Part shown: positions 22,810-32,913 of the stretch, one piece after another
Numbering within the stretch: position 1 is the stretch's first letter
Layout: each line of letters starts with the position of its first letter
Source: Brachycybe producta
Taxonomy: Eukaryota; Arthropoda; Diplopoda; Playtdesmida; Andrognathidae
Assembly (NCBI GenBank): GCA_036925085.1
Contig: JAUPFP010000029.1
Span: forward strand, 2,432,501-2,496,500
Direction: 5' to 3'
Length of the DNA: 64,000 bases
Program-made: the position numbers and the translations under genes
The notes under the pieces: generated by a model
Seen by the model: only the letters and a program-made list of their open reading frames with translations
Database searches by the model: none
Told to the model about the DNA's origin: nothing

Positions 22810-23274
22810 GAGAGAGTATAAAATCGATTATTTGAAACAATCAATTTTTATATATGGGTGGAGAGGTGTATGGTTAATATGAGGCATAAAGAAAGAGCAC
22901 TTTTCATGTGTATTATAATATTTAATCACGCCATACATTCGATATTATCAAGGTGCTTTTACATAGGCCTATTGACCAAGAATGATAAGAAATTTTTACA
23001 TTTTTTTTTTCTTTCTGAGCCACCCTGTACAATACCCCCCTCGAAGTAAGAAATTTCTCACAGGTGGGAAAAATAAAAGGAAGAATGTGGATTTCTTTCT
23101 TTCTCTCTCAGATTTCAAAGAGATTTCAAATGATCTCTTATGTTATGTTAAGAACAAGGAAACCTCTTTTGTCGTGTTTCATCATTCGAATCAGTTTAAT
23201 TAAGTCTAATTGAGTTTTTCTTTCTTTGCTTCTTCTTGAGAAAAAAAATTTCCGAATTTGGAGACATGTATATA

Positions 23275-23366
<92 letters not shown>

Positions 23367-23600
23367 ATGTTCTCTTTTAATTTTCTTAATCGTGTTTCAC
23401 GGTTCACACTCTTGGGAAGAGTTTTTCTTATTTCAATATATTTCAAGTAAAATTGGTTGAATTTTTTTTTTGTGAAAAATTTAAAGAAGAAGAAGATGGA
23501 TGAGAAAAAAATTGCTTGAATGTGGTCTAAATTAAAAGCTGTGTTTCAAGTTTGAATGAACAAAAGGATATCTCTGAATAAAAGACCTTCTATATTACAA

Positions 23601-23681
<81 letters not shown>

Positions 23682-26600
23682 TTTTATCTATTTATATACA
23701 GTCGTAATAATATAAAGCATTTTCCGACTCTTCTATCGTAAATTTGTATACAAAAATATTATTCATGCGGAAATGTGTCGTAGGCGTTTTTTTTACTAAA
23801 TTTCAAACAAAAATAAACCTGTACAAAAAAAAAGAACAATTATTTCTGAAGGAAAAGAGATTCAAAACGGTTTGATTGTATTCTCATAAAATAACATTAT
23901 TGCCTGTTTTGGATAGATTACACATATAAGACACACTGAAGCAATCATTGTGGAATTTAAGAGACAAACTTAGAACAAAAAGTTATTTTTTGTTTGAACA
24001 TCATTTACTCCTTTCTCTCCCTTTTTTTTTGTTATAAGTTATAATAATAGCAATCGAGAAAAAGGCGCCAAAGGCTCAACAGAATCAAATTCAATACGGA
24101 TGATTGGAAAAACTGTATCAAGTTTGTCATAGTTCCATGACAAACTTTGATATAGTTTTTCCCATCATCAGGTTCCCCATAGAATATCAAGCCTCTCTCT
24201 CTCTCTCTCATATGCATTTCATTGAGTTTTAGAAAGTTGATATGTTAGCAGTGATTGCCAATGTAAAGGGTTACTTACTTCTATTACACGCTTGCAACTT
24301 TTGTAGCTAAACTAGAAAAAATTGGGTTATTTTTAGAAGTCTATACCTATGTGTGAATATGCTAAGTTTGTTTTTAAGCATCTTTTTTTTTTTAAAAAAA
24401 AACGCTTTTTATGGCAATTTAGTAAAGATAATTTACCAAGTTATTGTAAAAAGTTTGTTTTAAAATGAATTGCCAAGCAGAAAACAACTTAACAATGTAT
24501 TGCTATGAAAAGAAACTCTATATGTTGGCATACGAACTGCTTTTGAAGTCGAAAACAACGAATGGTGGCTGACAATGTATTTGCTATGAAAAGATTCCAG
24601 ACTTTTTCACACAAGCGACACGCTGACTACATTTTGCAATCTAACGAATGGGCGAACTACTAAGAAAAAATTGGCTCGTGTGCCAAGGCCCTAAAACACT
24701 TGACTACTAGCTCGTCTACATAGTCTAGTTTTTGTGCAGAATCACAGGCCATTCACTTTGGTGTCAACTTTTTCACATAAACAAAGGCACCCAACTGTGG
24801 CCTTTATGGGGGTTCACCTTTATAACGAAATCATTCTTCTCGAGATCTCTTCTGTTCAGAACACATGTAACAGTGTTTCCAAATATATATATAGACTATG
24901 TTGTAAGATTATACGATGGTACAAGTCGATATTAATACATATTAATCGGTAGGCAAGTTGACAAGTGTTCACTATTGATTTCAGTGAAGGAGATAAGAAA
25001 ACACACAACTGGTCAAACCACTCAAAAGAAATACTTAAATAGAAAACTACTACTGATGGAACTGGACACAGATCAAATTAAGATATTTCTACAAAGAAGA
25101 AGAAAATCTCAATTATGGTTATTTTTGATTAAAAATTTTAATTATTGATAGTCAGTTCTAAAATATTTTATTTATTAATGTTGGCAAATAAAAGAACAAC
25201 TGCAATTTTTTTGTTTTGTTATAAAATAATTCTGGTACGATGACCTCAAACAAAAAAAAATGATGAAAAAGAATCGATCGTAAATCAAACAAATATTTTG
25301 TTTTGAAAAAGTTAAAGAGTAAAAAAAAAACGGTCCTTTTCTGTTATATTATTAAATAGGCCGAATATATATATTTAGGATTGCGATTCTTAGCTTTTTC
25401 TAGTTTTTATGGCCTATATATATATATTATTATATATAAAAGGTTGCTCATCATTATAAATAACTGCAATCACCTGCGTTAGATGCCAAAAAAAATCCTT
25501 AACAAAGGATAAGTAAAATGACTGTTTGTGTATGTGGGTCCATGGCCCTTTTTTGTGCAAGTATAATTTAGCCCAAATTCGAGAGCTAAATTAGATGAGA
25601 ATGATGATGATGGAGGCGATCCAATTAATGGTGTTCAGTGTTGAACAAAAAAAAATGCTACAGCAACCTTTATTATATTATATATAAAGGTGTTCTAGTT
25701 ATGTATGTGTGTGTTGGCAGTAACAAACTTAAAGGTGGCTGACTACTGCATGGTTTCTTTATTATTCTGTATTATTAATTTATTATAAGTGACCATTGTT
25801 CAAAGAAAAATAACTCGATTCAAAATCTGTTTTTCTACTTCATCGTCATATTGATGGTGAAGGTCAAACAGCTTGATTAATATTAAAAAAAAAAGATTTA
25901 TGATATTCAAGCTGCCCACCATCTGGTCAATAAAATGAAAATTCTATTTATACAATGGACATTTGTTGAAAACCGTTGTGGGTTGTTCATAATTCAAGTA
26001 AAAGTCTTGTTTTTTTATTTATATACACATGTATGTTTTTGTGTGTGACCTGAGCATCACTATGGAAACATTTCTAATTTCATTATTATGGTTTAGAAAT
26101 TTCATATTGAGTACAAACTCACAAAATTGTGAGTTTGACCCTCATATATGTCATGAAAAAGTTCTAAATTTGAATTGGATATATGGATCAATGATGGCAT
26201 TATCTGAACTTTGTCTGTTGTATAGGATATAAACGACCAAATTAAAAAATTAATCATTATATAAATTAACTTATTTAGAACAAGGCAATGTGCAAAATGT
26301 CTACATCATCAACAGGCTAATTTATATACAATGATTGGCTTTTTGTTTATGTTTTAGGCATTTTACATATTGCTTAAGATGTTTTATGAAGAGCATCTCA
26401 TTGTAGAACTCTTGGTGATTTTGCATTTCAACAGCAATGTATTAAAATGAAATTAAAAGTGTGTTAGAAACTAGAACGGTGGCTGAATGACTCAATAATA
26501 TTTTCATGTTAATATTTTTCAAAATTAACTTTTTATAGACAAACATTAAAAAAAATTATTTTAAAAGGTATAAACATCAAAACTACCCTTCTAGTTTCTA

Positions 26601-29061
26601 AAACACTTTTCAAGTTTTTTGATAATTTTTGAAAGACAGAGCAATCAAGATTTGAGTTACGTTTAAACTTTTGAAGTAAAATTAAAATGCGGGCAATTAT
26701 GGAAATTTGGTGGTTTTGCAAATTGTGTATTTTTGTCCAATTACTTTACTCTTTAATTCGGTTTTATGTCTAAATTGCATTAAAAGGTCGAATAAAATAT
26801 TTTTTTCTTCTTCTTTTAGATGTCATCAGATGATCGTAGAAAATTATGTAAAAATAAAAGCAGATATAAAGATATCGAAAACGACGATCTTCCGTCTTAC
26901 GGATCGTTTTCATACGAATTAAAAGATGCTCGATTGGAAGCTTCCGGTTTGTGTGATTTTCTCGTACGTGTTTTGGAAATTGTAGCAAAAACAGGTAAGA
27001 GAAAAATAAGATTTTTTGTTTGTCGGTTTTCTGGTCATTTTTTGTATATTTTTTTTAATCTATATTTCTTCTGCAATTGTTGTTGTTGTCAATGGAGATT
27101 TAAAAAGAGGGGATTTAATTTTTTTTTTTAAATAAAAAAAGGGGAAGACGAAAAACAGTATGAATTTTAAAATTTGTCAGTTACCTTAGTGACACCAGTC
27201 ACTTCTGTTTTGAAGTTAAGAATGTATTGTGTTACATTTGAATATATTATATATTCAGAAATGTAAAAAAAAAATTCACCCTTCGAGGAAGTGAAACTAA
27301 GAATAAAAAATAATAATAATAAAAACCTGTGGCGGCGGCAATCGATAAAATATTGTTTGATGGAAATATCAATGGAAAATCTGTTTCTGGCGGTTTCTTG
27401 ATTAGTTATAACATTTTTTTCTTCTTATTGTTATCAGAAAATAATTTCTTAAAAGAGGTATATATTAGCGAGATAAAATTTGTCGAGTAAATACTTAATC
27501 AAAAACATGTTTTTATTCCTAAGTAATGTCGTGTTTATAGTAATGTTTTCATATTCAGAATTTTGGATTCAACTCTTATTAAAACAGAAGATCAAAGTAG
27601 ACGGGAATAATGTAATGTCGACTATAAACGCGGCATTGGCCTAATTATTGTTAAATTTGAATGATACAGTTAGAAATATATTGAAGAATGTTTGGTAAAT
27701 TTCTATAATGTTATATTTATTTATCTTTAAGAAAATTCTGGTTTATAGGTCCCATAGCTATTTCTGCTTAAGTGGCCCCTAGATGCTCAATAAAATTGAA
27801 CAATATTTAATATTTTACACTATTATTGATCATCTGGTGGATCTATTGTACGTTCGTACAATATATATTGTGCAATACCTCGTCGGTTCAACGCAAGATT
27901 GCAAGGTGGAAGCACAAGGACGTAGCTGGGGACCCACAGGGGAGTGGAAAGGGGGGTGCAAAGGCCCCCTTTAAGCAGTAGGGAGGCATAACCAAACCTA
28001 GCTATGCCACTGTGGAAGCACGCCAGCCGCAACAACTGCGTGCGAGTTATAACATTTTGAACTGAATTTATTGCACAATTCGATTTTTAGATTGCATCGT
28101 CTAGGGGGAGCATAAAAAATATTGCACAATAATAATTGAGTGTGTGTGGTTAACATCATGTGTGCACCATGAACTCATCATACGAGGTTTTCTATGGCCT
28201 CACATTTGAGTAGAAAATGGCGAAATGAAGCACATCTGGAAATTCTTTTCTAGAACAGTCTAGAATTTGAAACAATTCTAGATGTGTTTGTACTCCAAGT
28301 TTTATACCAAGTTTTTAACTATTTTTGGCTTTTTGTGCTGTCTGTATAAATTCAGTATATATTGTATAGAGGGCCTAGCATAAATAGAATATGTTTAACA
28401 ATTTTCTGAATATAAAAAGGGTTATTTAAATAAATGTTTTCATTATGACGCAAATTGAAAGAATGTTTACATTTTGTGATATTGATGTTATTTCAGTGTT
28501 AGTTACAGTGTTGTTGCTAGCATTCATGACACTGGCTTTCTTTATGGTCATCTTTGGTAAGTTTAGTTTTTTCTTCATTTTTTTCTTCTAATTTAATGCA
28601 ATAAATAAATGAAATTTTTTGGTTTTTTTATTGAAGGTGTTCAGTATTTACGAGACTGTCCGAAGGAACCAAATATTCCACTGTATTTGTTACTGGGAGG
28701 TTGTTTCTTAATGCTCAAAGTGGCGATGCTCCTTTGGCGCCAGTCGAAATGCCGTCGTTATGAGCGTTTAGACGACAGTCTTAGTGACGAATACGAGGAT
28801 TTTTCAACTTCGGCTTCGACCAAGGTGACCGAAGGAGCTCTTTCTCTCTTCCTTCTAGTCTGGTTTGGAATGGGAAACTATTGGGTGTTCAGGATCTATA
28901 AACCCAGATTTCAACCTCTTCTTTTTGAACCAAGCAACTGGTGTCATAAAAATCTTTACGTTTTTGCTTTGGTTCATATTTATATTTTCTATTCGGCTTT
29001 TGCGCTTTTTTTGTTATTTGTCATTTTATTGGCCGTTTTTAGAAAGGCTGGTTGTCTATAA
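18174..29061 (+). CDS. TMEM272-like multipass membrane protein
   Basis: Exons 18174-18551, 26820-26994, 28497-28556 and 28637-29061 join in phase and give about 345 residues. Exon 1 encodes a Ser/Thr/Arg-rich, disordered 126-residue head. Exon 2 has '[20 protein letters not shown]'. Four hydrophobic segments follow at about 186-205, 219-240, 278-298 and 314-341; '[19 protein letters not shown]' between the first two is typical of TMEM272-type proteins. No biochemical role is established for this family to my knowledge. The weak link is exon 1: it joins by a clean CAG/GTATAT donor across an 8.3 kb intron, but exon 2 also starts with ATG right after its acceptor, so exon 1 could be an alternative start or a separate gene. 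Confidence 0.72.
18835..19150. repeat. Foldback family A, two arms with an internal insert
   Basis: The left arm is TATGTCTTTCAGAAGCAAAA with TTTTAGAAACTAGAAGGGTA; the right arm ends CCTGAAAGACAGAATAA. A GGTCTGCC-containing segment separates the left-arm words from the centre. Confidence 0.7.
19235..19400. repeat. Foldback family A, short copy
   Basis: TTAGAAACTAGAAGAGTGAA faces AAAAAGTTTATTTTGAAAGA with TATCGTCATGAAA. The outer ends are lost. Confidence 0.65.
21661..21742. repeat. Near-perfect 37-bp-arm hairpin
   Basis: The arms 21661-21698 and 21704-21742 pair with one mismatch and one bulge around a 5-base loop (GTTCT). The core arm is AATAGTCAATTCGTGTCGTG. It is either a tiny foldback element or a hairpin RNA source; sequence alone does not decide. 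Confidence 0.85.
22438..22631. repeat. Inverted-repeat element with CAATCTGC motifs
   Basis: The ends are GTTACTGTCAATCTGC and, reversed, GCAGATTGACAGTAAC. Both arms repeat CAATCTGC/GCAGATTG at intervals of about 20 bp. The 194-bp length and lack of ORFs fit a MITE. Confidence 0.8.
23275..23680. repeat. Two long (TA)n microsatellites
   Basis: Uninterrupted TA dinucleotides run at 23275-23365 and 23604-23680, separated by about 240 bp of AT-rich DNA. The apparent Ile-Tyr proteins across them are artefacts of the dinucleotide. Confidence 0.95.
24102..24166. other. miRNA-precursor-like hairpin
   Basis: The arms GGAAAAACTGTATCAAGTTT... and ...AAACTTTGATATAGTTTTTC pair over about 29 bp with two mismatches and one single-base bulge, leaving a loop of about 6 bases (AGTTCC). 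It lies in the sense strand of the large TMEM272-like intron. Size and small imperfections suit a pre-miRNA, but the loop is short and I recognise no known miRNA seed; a small foldback repeat is the alternative. Confidence 0.4.
26450..26650. repeat. Foldback family A, compact copy
   Basis: TTAGAAACTAGAACGGTGGC on the left faces CTACCCTTCTAGTTTCTAAA on the right, with the terminus TTGAAAGACAGAGCAA. Confidence 0.75.
26995..28496. other. 1.5 kb intron of the TMEM272-like gene
   Basis: AT-rich. One fragment at about 27918-28012 starts GACGTAGCTGGGG, contains a G-rich/C-rich GGGGGGTGCAAAGGCCCCC stem and ends CCTAGCTATGCC, so it is a small decayed foldback. Nothing else is recognised. Confidence 0.5.
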
Positions 29062-29149
29062 AAATATGCGAACGAATTATGTTTTTTTTCCCGTGTTCTT
29101 AAGGATTGTTCTGTTTTTTCAGATGCAAAAATAAACGAAGAGAAACTTG

Positions 29150-29400
29150 AAAGCGTTTTAGAAAGTAGAAGAGGCAGAAGGGTATTTTCATGTTGCTATC
29201 TTTCAAAATAAGCTTTTTATGTGGATTTGAAAATAGCCTAGCTTTAAGTAGACGTTATTTTTTAACATTTGCTTATTAAAAAAGTTTATTTTGAAAGATA
29301 TCAACATGAAAATACCTTCAAGTGAATGAACTACCAATCTAGTTTCTAAAACACTTTTTAAATTCTCTTAATATTGCTCTAGAAAGACGGAATAATCAGC
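29150..29400. repeat. Foldback family A, complete arms
   Basis: TTGAAAGCGTTTTAGAAAGT with AGAAGAGGCAGAAGGGTATT on the left and AAAAAGTTTATTTTGAAAGA to TAGAAAGACGGAATAA on the right. It begins about 90 bp past the TMEM272-like stop codon, so it is probably within the 3' untranslated region. Confidence 0.8.
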
Positions 29401-30979
29401 TGTTCATGAACGATTTTAATTAAGAAATACAAAAATGTGATTGATCGAGACAAATAGAGAGAGAGAGTGAGTTATTAATATTAAGTACACATAATAACAT
29501 TTTTTTTATGTTTGTAAATAATCGATTAATCATTTTTTCAGTCAACATATTTTATTCTAAACTGAAATTTTGAAAGACAAATTCTGATTTATAATTTTTT
29601 TTTTCATTTCAAATCAATTTCGTGTACTTTGAAATGGAATTCATGTCATAAATCATTTATACAGTGACATACTGTATACTCATCATAATGTACATGCAAT
29701 TTGCATATGTTTCTTTTTAAAATATTCAATGTATATTATGATTCCGGATTTGTATTTATTTATATTTGTTTCATCGTTGTTTATTTATTTGAGTGGTTTT
29801 ATATTGTTTTAAAAATTTGTTCTCTTTATAAGTTTTCATTTTTTAATTGGAAACAAAATCTAAAAAAAAACCTCATTATAAAAGATAATAATATACATTA
29901 TGAAATATAAAAGTTTAAGTACAAATTTTTTTATAATTCAAAAAAACTTTATAAATAACTTTAATTTGATTTTTTATTATTAACTTTTAATATATGTAAT
30001 TATTGCTATTTGTGTATTTTCTTGAATGTTATTGCTTATTAATGAATTTATTCATCATTTTGCTTTATAAAATGTGTAATATTGACAATATATCATTGGC
30101 ATAAAGGATGATGTACAAAATAATGAAAACCAGTCGAAAAATGGCACCAATTAAATTCAGTGATGATGACTCCTTCCTTATACACACAACATATTTTATA
30201 AAAACCTAAACATCTTTGTAGAAATGAATGAAATTTTAAAGTAAACTTAAAAAAAACATGTCTACAAACATAAATCTAAAAGAAAATTTTTCGTGCACTT
30301 TCTAGTTTTTAAATAATAAATAATAAATTCGAGCCTCTAAACTCTACTTACATTTAACTTGGGGAAAATCGGAACGCGAAATATTTTCTAAAAACTAAAC
30401 AGCTTTGTATAAATGAATGACATTTTAAACTAAACTAGAAAACATAACAACAAACATAACCCCAAAAGGACATTATTGTGAATCTTTTAGTTTTTAAATT
30501 AAAAATTAAAAACTGACCACCTCCACTTTCTAAATAATTAACCTAACATATGACGAGCAAAATATGAAATATTTTGAACAGCTCTATAACAATAAAATAA
30601 GAAATTTTAAAATTAAATAGAAACTTATGCTCAGAATTATTAATGAAAGAAAATTCTCGTGTGCCTTCTAGTTTTTAAATAGAAAATTAAAAACCGAGCA
30701 TCTCAAGCTCCCATATACTTAACATGGGAAAAGCGAAACACGAGATATTTTCTAAAAACTAAACACAACAAGAAATGAATAAACTTTTAGTATGAATTGA
30801 AAACACATTTACAAACATTATACCAAAAGGTAATTTTTTAATGTTATTTCTAGTTTTTAATTTTAAATACAATCAAGTCATAGCCACCTTATATACCATA
30901 TATAAGGTAGCCATGATCAAGTATTATAACTTGCACTTTCACTCGATAGGTGGCAGTAGTTGTATAATAATTATGTATC

Positions 30980-30990
30980 AAGATGGCGGC
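30980..30990 (+). promoter_or_regulatory. YY1/Pho-like motif AAGATGGCGGC before RBM41
   Basis: AAGATGGCGGC matches the YY1/Pho core and sits 80 bp before the RBM41 start codon, a usual position near the transcription start of housekeeping genes. Its ATG would also open a 15-residue upstream frame ending at 31030, if transcribed. Confidence 0.45.
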
Positions 30991-31070
30991 CTCCAGTTTA
31001 TTCTTTTTAGGTTCAATTCTCGTTTATTGAGTCGTTTTTCAGCGAGATATTACTTAATTTTGACGTGATA

Positions 31071-32896
31071 ATGGAAAGCCATTATGTTGAGGATGATGGC
31101 GACGATGAAACTCTTACTATTTCCAGTAGGGCTTTTCGTGCTTTTGAGGAGAATGGCGGCCCAAAGTAAGAAAGTTAATTACACACTTGCGTATCTATCG
31201 TATTAGGCTTAAAGGGCCTAAATTTCTCAGTCTTTTCCTTGCTTATGTTCCGTTTCAGTGTTACTAAAAAGTCCTCAAAAGGAGGAGGATTAGGAGGTAC
31301 AATGGAAGAAGAGGTGGATACGGAGAGAGGAATGGGAGAAAACTGCCACACAGAAGCTCCTCCTTATTACAAATATGGATCGAGACGATTGAGAGAAGGA
31401 ATTGCAAACGAACAGATGTCCGAAACAGAAGGAGAAAGACAATTGAAGAGGCTACTGGACAAACAACTAGACAAGACGGTCACTCTCGAAGAGTAAACTG
31501 CATTAACGATGTTATGTTAGTTACTATGGGATCTCGTAACGTGTTTCTTCGTCTACTTCTTATTTTCAGCCAGTTTGTTAGACACCGAGCTTTTCAGTCG
31601 GCCGTCACTTACGTTCCGCTGACCACTGAATTATCTGGACAGTTGACCATGGGACAGTTTAGAATAGAGGAGTCACGTAAGGAGAGAGTTGACGATTTGA
31701 GACAATTAGGATTGAACGAAGACGAAATACGGATGACATTAGAACGGTCAGAAACGGTATGTCAAAAAGAAGTTTTGAATTGTTATTTTATTGATGTTTT
31801 GCCGTCATTGTTTAGCTTAATGCCGGTCTCGGAAAAGAACCGGGTGTTCTAAGAGATCAATTGTCTCTGATCGAAAACAAAATTACAGCAAGGACGGAAG
31901 AGATATCGAGACTTCACTCGTTTAGGTTCTAGAGTTTGTTTGTTTTATGACTTTGGACCAATTTGAGACTAAACAATCTCTCGTTTAATTTACTTTTTAA
32001 TAGAGATGCGAAAGTAGTTTCGCGTCATGAAATGGAACTGGAAAAATCGTTGAAACCAAATAGCCAACAGGCTCAACTTCTGATGCAGCTCATGACGATG
32101 GAACGGACAAAAGACGAACGTTCTATCGAAGACGTTCCGATCGACATACTGAAAGAAATGGAACGAGAGTTATCGGAACGGATCGATAGAATTCACGAGA
32201 ATAAAGTACAAAAGAAAAGAAAGCAAAGTGATGAAATCGATCTTGATAGTAAGTCTTTGGAATATGGCGAACCGAGTGGATTCGGTCCGTGGGAAGTTGT
32301 CCACAACCCTATGAAAGTAAAGACAACAAAGTTTGAAACCAAAAAGCAATATTCTGCAAAAGTGGTTGATGCAGAAGATCCGGTAATACGAGATTACGTC
32401 GTACCGGTCTCGGAAGAAGAGATCGATGCAAATCGTCTCGAAATAGAACAGATCAGAAAACTTCCGAGGTTTTCGGATTACGATCCCGGAGAACCATGCA
32501 ACGTATAAATGCATAAATGACACTAAATGAGTTTGAACTTAAGTCTTATCAATGTGATTTGTCTTACTTAAAAGGTTTTGTACGTAAAGAATTTGGTACA
32601 AAGTGTAAAAGAGACCGATTTGGTGGCATTGTTCGATCGCTTTCAGAAGAAAGAAATACTTCAGTACCGTCTTATGAAGGGGAAAATGAGGGGACAAGCT
32701 TTTGTCACATTTCCTGGTAAAAACAAAATATGATCACGATACATCATTATTTATTTTTTTCTATAAAAAAAATTATAATTTTACAAATTTTGTTACAGAT
32801 ATTAATTCGGCAATGAATGCCTTGAAATCCATTAACGGTTTCGTCTGGAAAGGAAAACCAGTAATCATTCAATATGGACGTCAAAACAAACGATGA
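31071..32896 (+). CDS. RBM41: RBM41, RNA-recognition-motif protein of the minor spliceosome
   Basis: Seven exons (31071-31165, 31259-31492, 31570-31756, 31816-31925, 32004-32502, 32575-32716, 32799-32896) give about 454 residues with all phases closing. Family landmarks run in order: 'SETEGERQLKRLLDKQLDKT', 'LGLNEDEIRM', 'RHEMELEKSL', 'RLEIEQIRKLPRFSDYDPGE'. A C-terminal RRM follows, with RNP2 'LYVKNL' and RNP1 'MRGQAFVTF', split by the last intron. In vertebrates RBM41 contacts U12-type snRNAs through an RRM like that of U11/U12-65K. The tail is 17 bp from the CWF19L2 stop codon on the other strand, so the two 3' untranslated regions must overlap the neighbour's coding exon. Confidence 0.93.
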
Positions 32897-32913
32897 ATCG
32901 AAGTCAAGAATCG

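Larger units (their letters stand above)
18552..26819. other. 8.3 kb intron of the TMEM272-like gene, repeat-filled
   Basis: No coding exon is recognised. Family A foldbacks lie at about 18835-19150, 19235-19400 and 26450-26650. Strong hairpins are at 21661-21742 and 24102-24166, and an inverted-repeat element is at 22438-22631. Dinucleotide (TA)n tracts are at about 22770-22803, 23275-23365 and 23604-23680. The remainder is AT-rich unique-looking sequence. Confidence 0.6.
29062..31070. other. Intergenic region with foldback and tandem array before RBM41
   Basis: A full family A foldback lies at about 29150-29400. From about 30190 to 30860 four diverged copies of a unit of about 181-186 bp follow each other, each marked by CTAGTTTTTAAAT (30301, about 30487, 30668, 30849). 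A hairpin at about 30888-30916 (CCACCTTATATA facing TATATAAGGTAGC) precedes the RBM41 promoter. Confidence 0.6.

Noticed and set aside
23138-23741. Open frames of alternating Ile-Tyr on both strands
   Set aside because: They are translations of (TA)n microsatellites.
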